This document shows positions 8,377-16,375 of a DNA stretch of 64,000 nucleotides, piece after piece. Source of the DNA: Candidatus Pedobacter colombiensis (lineage in GTDB: Bacteria > Bacteroidota > Bacteroidia > Sphingobacteriales > Sphingobacteriaceae); NCBI GenBank assembly GCA_029202485.1, contig CP119313.1:4340001-4404000 (forward strand), in the 5' to 3' direction. A program made the translations under genes and the position numbers. The stretch's first letter is position 1. Every line of letters starts with the position of its first letter. The notes under the pieces were generated by a model that was given only the letters and a program-made list of their open reading frames with translations, was not told the origin of the DNA and made no database searches.

Positions 8377-10824
8377 ATGAAGTATTTTTTTTTGACATTC
8401 TCTCTTTTTCTAAGCTTACTTAGCAGTTCTGCACAGCAATTTAAACTCAGCGGCAGCATTCTTGATCCTGAGGGTAATGCCGTGTCTTTTGCCTCTGTAT
8501 TCATCAAAAACACGACAAAGGGAACTGCTGCAAACATCGATGGACAATACGCCTTTACGATTGATCCGGGTACTTATACTATCATATACAAGGCAATTGG
8601 TTATAAGGTCGTAGAAAAAGAATTAACAATCAATGCTGATCTTTTGCAAAATATAGTCCTTAGCCCCGAGGCTTACACACTTTCCAGTGTTACTATCAAT
8701 GCAAACGCCGAAGACCCTGCTTACGAAGTGATCAGACAAGCTATAAAAGCAAGAAAGAAGCACCTTAATGAGGTAAAGGCCTACACCTGCGATGTTTACA
8801 TTAAGGGTTTACAAAAACTGAGTGGCGCTCCAAAAAAGATATTTGGAAGGGATGTACAAAGGATACTGGATTTGGATACGAATAGAAGAGGTATTTTATA
8901 CCTTTCCGAATCTACGTCCACTTTTGCTTATCAACGTCCTGATCAAATTCATGAAGAAATGATTTCTTCAAAAACTGCGGGGAAGAACAATGCTTTTAGC
9001 TTTAATAAAGCCTCCGACCTGATCATCAATTTCTATGACAACCTCTTACTGGAAAGCAAATTGAGTACCCGAGGTTTTGTATCTCCAATTTCCGACAATG
9101 CCTTACTCTACTATCATTATAAGCTATTAGGTGTAAGTATGGAAAATGGAGCCCTGATCAACAAAATCGAACTCATTCCACGCAGGGCTCACGACCCGGT
9201 ATTTAGAGGAATAATTTATATTAAAGATGATACCTGGCATTTGGTCAACGCCGATGTTTATCTCACAAAAAACACAGGCATCAACCTCCTTGACACCCTT
9301 AACATTTCCCAGCAGTTTTTGAAAACAGGCAATACTTATATGCCTTCAAATATTAACTTTCAATTTAGCGGAAACATATTGGGTTTTAAGTTTGACGGCT
9401 ACTATATCGGGGTTTACAGTAACTATAACCTAAAGCCCAACTTCCCTAAACACTATTTCAATGGTGAGATTTTGAAGATCAATAAGTCGGTTAACAAGAA
9501 AGACTCCCTATTCTGGTTAAACAACCGTCCCATTCCACTTACTCCGGAAGAAAGTAGGAATTATGTCAGAAAAGACAGCATTGCTGCCATAAAGAGCTCA
9601 AATCGTTACCTCGACTCTGTGGAAAAAGTCAACAATAAAATAGGCCCATTTTCACTCATCGCATTCGGATACACCATTACCAAATATCGTAAAAAAGAGC
9701 ACTACACTTTCGAACCACTTTATAATTCCATATTTTACAACACAGTTGAAGGCCTCACTTTCAAACCCGCAGTCGTTTTTACAAAAGCGCTCGAAGACAA
9801 ACGTAATTATAGTATCCGGGCTGAAGTCAGGTATGGCATTTCAAATAAAACATTTACCGGAAACCTAACAGCGAACTACCGATACAACCCTATAAAAAGG
9901 GCAAATATCAGTATCAGCGCAGGATCAGGCATATTTGACCTCAACAACTATGGTTCTATGAGTCTATATAGCAACTCCATTAACTCCTTGTTTTTTGAGA
10001 CCAATTACTCCAAGTTTTATAAAAAAGAATTTGCGAACATTAAAACTGCCGGGGAACTTACCAATGGGCTTCTGGCAAATCTTAGTGTAGATTACTCCCG
10101 CAACACCAACCTCGTCAATACCACCTATTTTAAATTCGATGACTTTAAAGGGGAACAATTCACCTCAAACAATCCCTTTACGCCATTAGTAGAAACGCCA
10201 TTATTTCCTACCTACAGCGCTTTAGCTTTAAAAGCCTCCCTCAAGTACACTATAGGACAACGATACATTACCCGTCCAGAAGGCCGTTTTTACCAACCTT
10301 CTAAATATCCTACAATTGAGCTTTTGTATAGAAAGGGCATAAAAGGCTTATTAAATAGTGATGTTGATTATGATATCCTTTCATTGGAGGTCGCGAAAGA
10401 GAAAATCAATTGTGGGCTATGGGGGTATTCATCAATTGTTCTTGAAGCAGGAAAATTCCTAAATAACAGTCAAATCTATTATCCTGAATACAAGCACTTC
10501 AGGGGCAACAATTCCCTATTTTCCTTACCTGAATTAAGAAAATTCCTTTTCCTTGATTTTTATCTATTCAGCACCAATCAGGAATACATAGAGGCCCACT
10601 TTGAGCATAACTTTTCTGGCTTGTTTACCAACAAGGTTCCATTATTACGGAAATTAAAATTGGAAGAGTTAATTGGTGCCAGCTATTTGAGCCAGCCTAT
10701 GAAAAGAGATTACACGGAATTCTATTTCGGCTTTCAGCGGTTAATATTCAGAGCCGTTTATGGTTTTGCCTACAATGGCAACAAAGAAATACAGCATGGG
10801 TTCCGCCTCTCATATGGTTTTTAA
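8377..10824 (+). CDS. DUF5686 outer-membrane beta-barrel with carboxypeptidase-regulatory-like domain
   Basis: The 815-aa protein starts at the ATG at 8377; a TTG one codon earlier is not needed. A signal peptide (MKYFFLTFSLFLSLLSSSAQ) is followed by a CarboxypepD_reg-like domain (about 21-105) with the EGNAVSFASVFIKNT and GTYTIIYKAIGYK strands. The DUF5686 region follows: DPAYEVIRQAIKARK, then a long barrel that ends in the aromatic tail FRLSYGF. It is paralogous to the divergent gene at 5498-8092, sharing architecture but with low residue identity. It probably resides in the outer membrane; the substrate is unknown. The gene ends just before a strong bidirectional terminator. Confidence 0.87.
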   Translation: MKYFFLTFSLFLSLLSSSAQQFKLSGSILDPEGNAVSFASVFIKNTTKGTAANIDGQYAFTIDPGTYTIIYKAIGYKVVEKELTINADLLQNIVLSPEAYTLSSVTINANAEDPAYEVIRQAIKARKKHLNEVKAYTCDVYIKGLQKLSGAPKKIFGRDVQRILDLDTNRRGILYLSESTSTFAYQRPDQIHEEMISSKTAGKNNAFSFNKASDLIINFYDNLLLESKLSTRGFVSPISDNALLYYHYKLLGVSMENGALINKIELIPRRAHDPVFRGIIYIKDDTWHLVNADVYLTKNTGINLLDTLNISQQFLKTGNTYMPSNINFQFSGNILGFKFDGYYIGVYSNYNLKPNFPKHYFNGEILKINKSVNKKDSLFWLNNRPIPLTPEESRNYVRKDSIAAIKSSNRYLDSVEKVNNKIGPFSLIAFGYTITKYRKKEHYTFEPLYNSIFYNTVEGLTFKPAVVFTKALEDKRNYSIRAEVRYGISNKTFTGNLTANYRYNPIKRANISISAGSGIFDLNNYGSMSLYSNSINSLFFETNYSKFYKKEFANIKTAGELTNGLLANLSVDYSRNTNLVNTTYFKFDDFKGEQFTSNNPFTPLVETPLFPTYSALALKASLKYTIGQRYITRPEGRFYQPSKYPTIELLYRKGIKGLLNSDVDYDILSLEVAKEKINCGLWGYSSIVLEAGKFLNNSQIYYPEYKHFRGNNSLFSLPELRKFLFLDFYLFSTNQEYIEAHFEHNFSGLFTNKVPLLRKLKLEELIGASYLSQPMKRDYTEFYFGFQRLIFRAVYGFAYNGNKEIQHGFRLSYGF

Positions 10825-10830
10825 TCCACA

Positions 10831-10867
10831 AAAAATGGGATATACCACGACGATATATCCCATTTTT
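10831..10867. terminator. bidirectional Rho-independent terminator
   Basis: A perfect 14-bp stem pairs 10831-10844 (starting AAAAATGGG) with 10854-10867 (ending CCCATTTTT), with a 9-nt loop. The stem has A and T tracts at both ends, so it can work in both directions. It lies between the convergent DUF5686 gene (stop at 10824) and the C1 peptidase gene (stop at 10884). Confidence 0.85.
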
Positions 10868-10883
10868 AGTTTAAAACCAGATC

Positions 10884-12071
10884 TTATTTAATCGCCATTT
10901 TTTTGCGTAAATCAGATGGAATTCCATTCTTGTTCAACAAGAAGGCAGTAGTTTTATATTTTACAAAGTTTTTAGTTACATATAAGTATCCTTTGTAATC
11001 GTTACTTGCACCCCAAGAGTTTTTAACGATATAATATTCTTTACCAGTTTGATCTTTCGCTATACCGGTAATTTGCATTCCGTGATCATCAGTAGTCTCA
11101 TAGTCATCAAAAGCTGCCTGACGCATCTCTACAGTAATTTCTTTCTCAGGTTTTGGACCATTAAACATGGCTTTTTTTTCGTCATTGCTCATGTTTTCAA
11201 AATCTTTTGCAGGCACATAAGCCACACCGTTTTTCCAGCTAAAGCCTTTTTCACTTACATCAGTAGCCCATGCAACAGTAAATCCTTTTTTCAATGCATT
11301 GTCAATAATGGTAGTGATATCGTTCATCTGCACATTATAAACCTGATCAAATGACCAGTTATCAGGCACCATTAATACAGTTTTCTCATAGTAAGGACTA
11401 GTAGTGAATGATGAAAGCTCCACATAATCAGCAGGGTTAATTCCAACCACCTCTTTAGCGAAAGTTTTAGGAGTATACTCTTTTCCTTCATAAGTGAATT
11501 TCTCAGGAACAGCACCCATACAAGAATCTATAGTTGCAATGTATCTTGCTTTCCATGTTGGATCGAATTTACCTTCAACTGCTTTCTTTAAAATGGCTTC
11601 TGTTAGTTTGTTCATTCTATCTGAAGAACCCGGACTTCCATAATCGTTACCATTATAAGCCTCCTGAGGTAAAGCACCATATTTAGCAAACATATTGATT
11701 ACATCATGACAAGCACCACCATCGCCTAAAGTCAGTGCACCATGCATACGTACATAGTTGATGCCTTTTTCGATATAAGCATTACGGGCAGTAAACAAAT
11801 CGGCCAAATCAACCGGTTTCTTACCCATACGGATCATCTCAGATTCAAGGAATGAATTGGTACTATAGCTCCAGCATGTACCTGATGATTTTTGATTCTT
11901 TACTGATGTTGCTTCAGCATTTACTACCGGAGTAAAAGTAAAACTGCTTGTACTGTTAGCACTTTGGTTATTTTTAAGCGAATTAACAAGATTGTCTTGT
12001 GCAAAGCCAACGGTAGTTCCAAGCAATAGCGCAGCTGATAACCACAATGGCTTCATTGAAATTTTAGTCAT
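10884..12071 (-). CDS. C1 family papain-like cysteine peptidase (bleomycin hydrolase/PepC-like)
   Basis: The 395-aa product has a signal peptide ending near GFAQDN, so it is exported, unlike cytoplasmic PepC. The papain-type catalytic set is complete: Gln60 and Cys66 in NQKSSGTCWSYS, His330 in TTDDHGMQITG, and Asn351 in IVKNSWG. The spacing and the long insert between Cys and His match the peptidase C1-like (aminopeptidase C / bleomycin hydrolase) family. Expected role: periplasmic peptide trimming. An alternative ATG five codons in (MKPLWLS) gives a more compact signal peptide. A -7 box lies at 12120-12127. Confidence 0.9.
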   Translation of the reverse strand: MTKISMKPLWLSAALLLGTTVGFAQDNLVNSLKNNQSANSTSSFTFTPVVNAEATSVKNQKSSGTCWSYSTNSFLESEMIRMGKKPVDLADLFTARNAYIEKGINYVRMHGALTLGDGGACHDVINMFAKYGALPQEAYNGNDYGSPGSSDRMNKLTEAILKKAVEGKFDPTWKARYIATIDSCMGAVPEKFTYEGKEYTPKTFAKEVVGINPADYVELSSFTTSPYYEKTVLMVPDNWSFDQVYNVQMNDITTIIDNALKKGFTVAWATDVSEKGFSWKNGVAYVPAKDFENMSNDEKKAMFNGPKPEKEITVEMRQAAFDDYETTDDHGMQITGIAKDQTGKEYYIVKNSWGASNDYKGYLYVTKNFVKYKTTAFLLNKNGIPSDLRKKMAIK

Positions 12072-12119
12072 TTTATGTTTAAAAGTTAGTTAGTATACAG
12101 TTCTAATTGATTACTGACA

Positions 12120-12127
12120 CAAACTTA
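12120..12127 (-). promoter_or_regulatory. candidate -7 box of the C1 peptidase gene
   Basis: The minus strand reads TAAGTTTG, a TAnnTTTG match, about 48 bases upstream of the ATG at 12071. A CAAA (TTTG on the minus strand) at 12141-12144 region is closer than the usual 19-20 bases, so the -33 match is imperfect. Confidence 0.35.
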
Positions 12128-12210
12128 GTAATTATCCAACACAAATTAAGTAGTATAAAGGCAGCCTACACTTAATTTGTTACAATATAACCGTCCCCCT
12201 CCACATTAGA

Positions 12211-12229
12211 ATGTCGTTTTTTTACTATT
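12211..12229 (+). promoter_or_regulatory. 19-bp element, copy 1 (putative AraC-regulator operator)
   Basis: The sequence ATGTCGTTTTTTTACTATT occurs here and again, identical over 19 bases, at 13731-13749. Both copies lie upstream of a lipoprotein gene and together they bracket the AraC-type regulator gene. This copy ends 52 bases before the ATG at 12282 and 20 bases before a weak -7-like box (GAAGTTTG at 12250-12257). Binding by the AraC protein is inference. Confidence 0.5.
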
Positions 12230-12281
12230 CATTCAGGATCAATTATCATGAAGTTTGTCTATTCAAATTAAAACATCCGCC

Positions 12282-12794
12282 ATGAAACCTCTAATCTTTC
12301 TCCTTGCAGCCATATCTATACTATGTTCCTGCCAGAATAAACAACAAAGTGATGCTAAAAAACTAATGAGTGATATACAGTCTACCATGAAAGCCAATAG
12401 TCCTGGCTTCATCCCTACTTCTAAAAATGGATATTGGATGAGTGCTAACATAGATGGTAAAGAATGGACGGCAAGCGCTATGCTACCCGATGACAAGAGT
12501 GATTCCAAAAGAATACAAGGTGAAAAAGATGGTGAATCAATTGGGTTTTACATATGGACCAGAGGGTTAGCCCCCGGTAAACGTTTCGCTTTTTCAGACA
12601 AAAGGGCAGCTGACCTGATGACTCATGATGATGTTGGTATCTGGGGTGGAAGAAAAGGCGAAATCGTCATTACAAGAATAGACGATTCGGCATTGGAAGG
12701 GACCTTTACTTTTACAGGTAGTTCCACGAACAGTAACAAAACCATTCAGGTAACAAATGGGACCTTTAGAATTCCATTAACCCCTACACAATAG
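12282..12794 (+). CDS. DUF6252-like lipoprotein
   Basis: The 170-aa lipoprotein begins at the ATG at 12282; the longer reading from a TTG at 12255 has no signal sequence at its front. The signal peptide ends in a lipobox (ILCSC). The mature part starts with a helical linker. It then has a compact beta domain containing SANIDGKEWTA near residue 50, and ends with EGTFTFTGSS and VTNGTFRIPL, as in DUF6252 proteins of Bacteroidota. Function is unknown. It is probably attached to the outer membrane, facing in or out. The 19-bp element shared with the gene at 13831 lies 52 bases upstream, so the two may be co-regulated. Confidence 0.75.
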   Translation: MKPLIFLLAAISILCSCQNKQQSDAKKLMSDIQSTMKANSPGFIPTSKNGYWMSANIDGKEWTASAMLPDDKSDSKRIQGEKDGESIGFYIWTRGLAPGKRFAFSDKRAADLMTHDDVGIWGGRKGEIVITRIDDSALEGTFTFTGSSTNSNKTIQVTNGTFRIPLTPTQ

Positions 12795-12828
12795 TATTAC
12801 AGAATCCCGTACAATTATCAGATAAAAT

Positions 12829-12854
12829 ACTTATCTTTAGGTAGAAAGATAAGT
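12829..12854. repeat. perfect inverted repeat just upstream of the AraC gene
   Basis: ACTTATCTTT (12829-12838) and AAAGATAAGT (12845-12854) are exact reverse complements with a 6-base spacer AGGTAG. The right arm ends 8 bases before the ATG at 12863. No T-run follows, so it is not a terminator. It may be an operator for the AraC gene, or an mRNA hairpin covering its ribosome-binding site. Confidence 0.55.
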
Positions 12855-12862
12855 GTCTATGT

Positions 12863-13681
12863 ATGAATACGCCTGCATCAGTTGTAAAAAAAGTAGCTCC
12901 TGCTAAATCACTTCAGCCTTTTATATCTGAATATGTATTCAGAACATTAATGGTGTTTAGGTCTCAGCCAATTGTTAAGTCAATGCCACTTCGCGTTACC
13001 GGCTCCATTGATTTTTTTTTAGGAGACAGTTTTGAAACCATCGATTACAAGTCAAAGAAAGTAATACCATTTGCCCGCTGTACCATACGTGGCCCCCGTA
13101 CACATAAAATGTACCAGATTGCCATTAATGGTCGCTTTGTTTCTTTCACCATCAAATTTAAACCTTCCGGGTTATATCGTTTAATGGGTATGCCTGCAAA
13201 CCTATTTTGTAATCAGGCTATTGACGGACAATTGATAAAACCAGCTCTTTTTCAAGAGATAACGGAACAACTGATGGCTTGTAAAAACATCAATGAATGC
13301 ATCTACATTATTGAACCTTACTTACAACTCATGCTGGGGCAGCATAAAATTTATCCATCCATAGCAATAGATCAAATGACCGACCTCATATTTAAAAATA
13401 AAGCCCCCGCTAATATTGCTGGTTTCTTAGCTAAGATCTGTTTGTCAGCTAGACAACTGGAACGAAATTTCGTAAAAGAAGTCGGCACAACTCCTAAGCT
13501 GTATTGCAATATGGTCCGTTTTGAAAATTTGCTGCATGATAAAATCAACTTCCCTGATAAAAACTGGACTGCCCTGGCCTATGATTTTAATTACTATGAT
13601 CAAATGCATCTCATTAAAAGCTTTCAACGCTTTTTAGGTATCAACCCCGGCGATTTTGCAGCTACAAATTTTGCACTTTAA
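12863..13681 (+). CDS. AraC family transcriptional regulator
   Basis: The 272-aa protein has an N-terminal cupin-like sensing domain of the DUF6597 kind (about 10-155; VTGSIDFFLGDSF and FTIKFKPSGLYRLMG are typical). The C-terminal AraC pair of helix-turn-helix motifs covers about 165-268: LAKICLSARQLERNFVKEVG is the first and ALAYDFNYYDQMHLIKSFQ with the LGINPGDF end is the second. It has no membrane segment, so it is a cytoplasmic DNA-binding protein. It sits between two lipoprotein genes that share a 19-bp upstream element, which makes them its likely targets. A perfect inverted repeat lies 8 bases before its ATG. Its ligand is unknown. Confidence 0.9.
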   Translation: MNTPASVVKKVAPAKSLQPFISEYVFRTLMVFRSQPIVKSMPLRVTGSIDFFLGDSFETIDYKSKKVIPFARCTIRGPRTHKMYQIAINGRFVSFTIKFKPSGLYRLMGMPANLFCNQAIDGQLIKPALFQEITEQLMACKNINECIYIIEPYLQLMLGQHKIYPSIAIDQMTDLIFKNKAPANIAGFLAKICLSARQLERNFVKEVGTTPKLYCNMVRFENLLHDKINFPDKNWTALAYDFNYYDQMHLIKSFQRFLGINPGDFAATNFAL

Positions 13682-13730
13682 CCTGTAATCCCTCCCTCTA
13701 TTAGGTATAACTCGTTTAACCTCCTAAAAG

Positions 13731-13749
13731 ATGTCGTTTTTTTACTATT
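13731..13749 (+). promoter_or_regulatory. 19-bp element, copy 2 (putative AraC-regulator operator)
   Basis: Identical over 19 bases to 12211-12229. It begins 50 bases after the AraC stop codon and ends 30 bases before a TAGTTTTG -7 box. In copy 1 the spacing to the weaker box is 20 bases, a difference of 10, close to one helical turn. That is compatible with an activator site on the same DNA face. Confidence 0.5.
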
Positions 13750-13779
13750 AAACGCTGCCATTAAATATCAATTTTGCTA

Positions 13780-13787
13780 TAGTTTTG
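13780..13787 (+). promoter_or_regulatory. candidate -7 box of the NHL lipoprotein gene
   Basis: TAGTTTTG matches TAnnTTTG. No -33 TTTG is present at the expected distance; the 19-bp element lies upstream instead, as expected for an activator-dependent promoter. The ATG at 13795 is only a few bases from the predicted start of transcription, so translation from 13831 is more likely. Confidence 0.4.
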
Positions 13788-13830
13788 CCACTTTATGCGC
13801 CCCACTCTACCTCACCTTAAATCCCATATC

Positions 13831-15258
13831 ATGAAAAACCGCATCACTCTTTTACAAGCTATAATGGCATTAATGCTCATTGTATCAAGCTGTAAAAAAA
13901 ATAAAATAATTGTTCCGGAACTGAATTCCGATCGGAAAATCAGCATGTCGGTTGATAATCTTACGCCAATAATAGGCACTAATGTTACCTTTACACTTAT
14001 TGCAGGCAACGATGGCCCCGCCGCCACAACAGGCGTTAACGTAAACGATGCATTACCTACTGGCTATACATTTGTCTCGGCTACTGCAACAACTGGCACC
14101 TATTCCTCCGGTATTTGGAGTGGCTTTGGACTAGCAAATGGAGCAACTGCTACCTTAACAATTGTAGCTAAAGTAAATGCCACCGGTGTTTATGTCAATG
14201 TTGCGACAATAACTGGTATAGAGAATGACCCAAATCCGGCCAACAACAGTTCAACAGTCACCACAACACCAGCGGCCGTTCCAAAAGCTTTAATCGTTTC
14301 TACACTCGCTGGCAGTAGCGAATTCGGCGTTGTTGATGGTACAGGTATGGCGGCACAATTTGGCGGCCCACGAGGCATAGCTGTAGATGCAGCAGGCAAT
14401 GTGTATGTGGCAGACTATTCTAACAATCGCATCCGAAAAATTACCCAAGCAGGAGTTGTAACCACATTATCAGGAAATCAAACGGATGGTTTTGCTGATG
14501 GAATTGGAACTGTGGCAAAATTTTACAGACCATATGGTATAGCCCTTGACGCCGGTGGAAATGCATATGTATCCGATCATCTGAACAACCGCATCCGAAA
14601 AATTACCCCAACAGGAATAACTACAACACTTGTAGGCAATGGCTATTCAGAACCCAGTGCTCCATTAGGTGTTGCTGTAGATGCTGCGGGTAATGTATAT
14701 ATGACGATAAGGTCAAACGAGCGCATTCTTAAATATAGCACTGCGGGAGTACTCACTACATTTGCGGGAAGTACCGCCAATGGTGGTGCAGGTTCCGGCT
14801 ATGCCGATGGAACAGGAACAGATGCAAGATTCATGGGCCCCGACGGCATAGCGGTTGATGCAGCAGGCAATGTATTTGTGGTAGATGCAGGCAATAATCT
14901 CATTCGCAAAATCACTCCTACAGGAGTTGTCACTACAGTGGCTGGAATGGCCGGTGTGCAAGGAGATGTTGATGGTATAGGCTCTGCAGCCCGCTTTGGA
15001 AGATTAATGACAGGCATCGCAATTGATGCAACAGGAAACCTATTCGTTGCAGACAATGGAAACAATAGCATTCGAAAAATTACTCCGGCAGGGGTGGTAA
15101 GTACATTTGCTCGTAGTAATGGCACTGGGGTCGATGTTGATGGACCAATTGGAACTGCTGTATTCGGATTACCAGCCTATTTAGCGGTTGATGCTGCAGG
15201 CAATATCTATTTTACCAGAGATGGTTCAGGCCGAATTCGCAAAATTAGCACCCAATAA
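13831..15258 (+). CDS. lipoprotein with DUF11 and NHL-repeat domains
   Basis: The 475-aa protein is read from the ATG at 13831 (MKNRITLLQ), which gives a normal lipoprotein signal with lipobox IVSSC. The upstream ATG at 13795 would add 12 residues before it. Residues about 33-145 are a DUF11-type Ig-like domain (GTNVTFTLIAGNDGP, NVNDALPTGYTFVSA, NDPNPANNSS). Residues about 150-475 hold five or six NHL repeats, each with the pattern GIAVDAAGNVYVAD...NNRIRKITPxG, forming a beta-propeller. The repeats are close enough at DNA level to share runs of about 19 bases. It is probably a surface binding lipoprotein; the ligand is unknown. It is a likely target of the neighbouring AraC regulator. Confidence 0.85.
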   Translation: MKNRITLLQAIMALMLIVSSCKKNKIIVPELNSDRKISMSVDNLTPIIGTNVTFTLIAGNDGPAATTGVNVNDALPTGYTFVSATATTGTYSSGIWSGFGLANGATATLTIVAKVNATGVYVNVATITGIENDPNPANNSSTVTTTPAAVPKALIVSTLAGSSEFGVVDGTGMAAQFGGPRGIAVDAAGNVYVADYSNNRIRKITQAGVVTTLSGNQTDGFADGIGTVAKFYRPYGIALDAGGNAYVSDHLNNRIRKITPTGITTTLVGNGYSEPSAPLGVAVDAAGNVYMTIRSNERILKYSTAGVLTTFAGSTANGGAGSGYADGTGTDARFMGPDGIAVDAAGNVFVVDAGNNLIRKITPTGVVTTVAGMAGVQGDVDGIGSAARFGRLMTGIAIDATGNLFVADNGNNSIRKITPAGVVSTFARSNGTGVDVDGPIGTAVFGLPAYLAVDAAGNIYFTRDGSGRIRKISTQ

Positions 15259-15312
15259 AACTACCTCTCCCATCTTCTTGAAACGAAGAATTACCTTCTC
15301 AGACAAGTCCTC

Positions 15313-15345
15313 GGACCTTTTGCACTCCTTCGGTGCAGAAGGTCC
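15313..15345. other. stem-loop between the NHL lipoprotein gene and trhO
   Basis: Arms 15313-15324 (starting GGACCTT) and 15334-15345 (ending AAGGTCC) pair over 12 positions with one T-G pair and a 9-nt loop. No T-run follows on the plus strand, so termination is uncertain. It lies just upstream of the trhO promoter boxes. Confidence 0.45.
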
Positions 15346-15350
15346 CAGTA

Positions 15351-15381
15351 TTGGAAGAGAACTGAAATTTTTATACTTTTG
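15351..15381 (+). promoter_or_regulatory. candidate promoter of trhO
   Basis: TACTTTTG at 15374-15381 is a full -7 match. A TTG at 15351-15353 lies 20 bases upstream in the -33 position. The implied transcription start is about 35 bases before the trhO ATG at 15422. Confidence 0.5.
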
Positions 15382-15421
15382 CAAAAGCATTAAACGCCAT
15401 TTGCACCGGTATCAATGAATT

Positions 15422-16360
15422 ATGAAAAAATTCCAGACATTACTTTACTATTGCTATAGTCCTATAGCTGAGGCGCAACAATTTGCCGACGATCACCTTA
15501 AATTCTGTAAATCACTAGGTCTTGTTGGCCGGATTATCGTAGCCGATGAGGGCTTAAACGGTACCGTTTCAGGGACAAAAGAAGCCTGCGAAGCCTATAT
15601 GGAAGCTATCAAAGCAGACGAGCGTTTTGCAAAAACTGACTTCAAAATCGATGATGTGGAAGAACCTTCTTTCATTAAAATGCATTGCCGTTATAAATCA
15701 GAAATCGTTCACTCCGGTTTAAGAGACCCAAATATCATCGATCCGAATAAGCAAACCGGTAAACATCTGGAGCCTGCTGAGTTTCAGAAAATGATTGATC
15801 AGGAAGATGTAATCATCCTTGATGTCCGTTCAAATTACGAGCACAATCTTGGCAGATTTAAAAATGCTGTAACACTCGATATAGAAAATTTCAGGGATTT
15901 CCCCGAAAAAATAAATGAGCTTGCCCAATACAAAGACAAAAAAGTACTAACCTATTGTACTGGTGGCATCAAATGCGAAAAAGCATCTGCATTACTGCTC
16001 CATCATGGATTTAATGATGTATACCAGCTTCATGGAGGTATCATTAAGTACGGAAAAGAGGCCGGTGGAGAAGATTTTGAAGGCAAGTGCTACGTGTTCG
16101 ACAACCGTATTGCTGTTGATGTCAACTCTGTGAACCCAACCATAGTATCTAAATGCTATAACTGTGGCAAAACAACACCTAAAATGATCAACTGTGCCAA
16201 TCCGGAGTGCAATGAGCATGTTACACAATGTGATGAATGCGGAGATGAATTGCAAGGGTGTTGTTCAGCAGCCTGTACCACAAACCCTCGTAAACGCAAA
16301 TACGATGGAACAGGATATTATGTAAAAGTACCTCAGCCTGTAAACGTAGCAGCGAAATAA
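15422..16360 (+). CDS. trhO: tRNA uridine(34) hydroxylase, rhodanese domain
   Basis: This 312-aa protein matches TrhO (YceA family), which makes 5-hydroxyuridine at the wobble position of certain tRNAs. An N-terminal acylphosphatase-like UPF0176 domain (about 1-95, with ADEGLNGTVSGT) precedes a rhodanese domain (about 120-215). The active-site loop is YCTGGIKCEKA, with Cys179 and Cys185. The C-terminal 60 residues carry many cysteines in CxxC-like pairs (CYNCG, CDECGDELQGCC), which look like a metal-binding tail. A candidate promoter lies just upstream. The regulator gene at 16376 follows after 15 bases and may be partly co-transcribed. Confidence 0.93.
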   Translation: MKKFQTLLYYCYSPIAEAQQFADDHLKFCKSLGLVGRIIVADEGLNGTVSGTKEACEAYMEAIKADERFAKTDFKIDDVEEPSFIKMHCRYKSEIVHSGLRDPNIIDPNKQTGKHLEPAEFQKMIDQEDVIILDVRSNYEHNLGRFKNAVTLDIENFRDFPEKINELAQYKDKKVLTYCTGGIKCEKASALLLHHGFNDVYQLHGGIIKYGKEAGGEDFEGKCYVFDNRIAVDVNSVNPTIVSKCYNCGKTTPKMINCANPECNEHVTQCDECGDELQGCCSAACTTNPRKRKYDGTGYYVKVPQPVNVAAK

Positions 16361-16375
16361 CTATCTTAGCTCTTC

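Noticed and set aside
12255..12281. TTG start of the lipoprotein gene upstream of 12282
   Set aside because: It puts nine polar residues before the signal peptide; the ATG at 12282 gives a standard lipoprotein signal.
12263..12508. Minus-strand frame of 81 codons over the DUF6252-like lipoprotein
   Set aside because: Antisense to a gene with a clear lipobox; no signal or motif of its own.
14424..15245. Tandem DNA repeats that might be a CRISPR array or satellite
   Set aside because: They are the coding units of NHL propeller blades, with unequal spacing and the reading frame kept.
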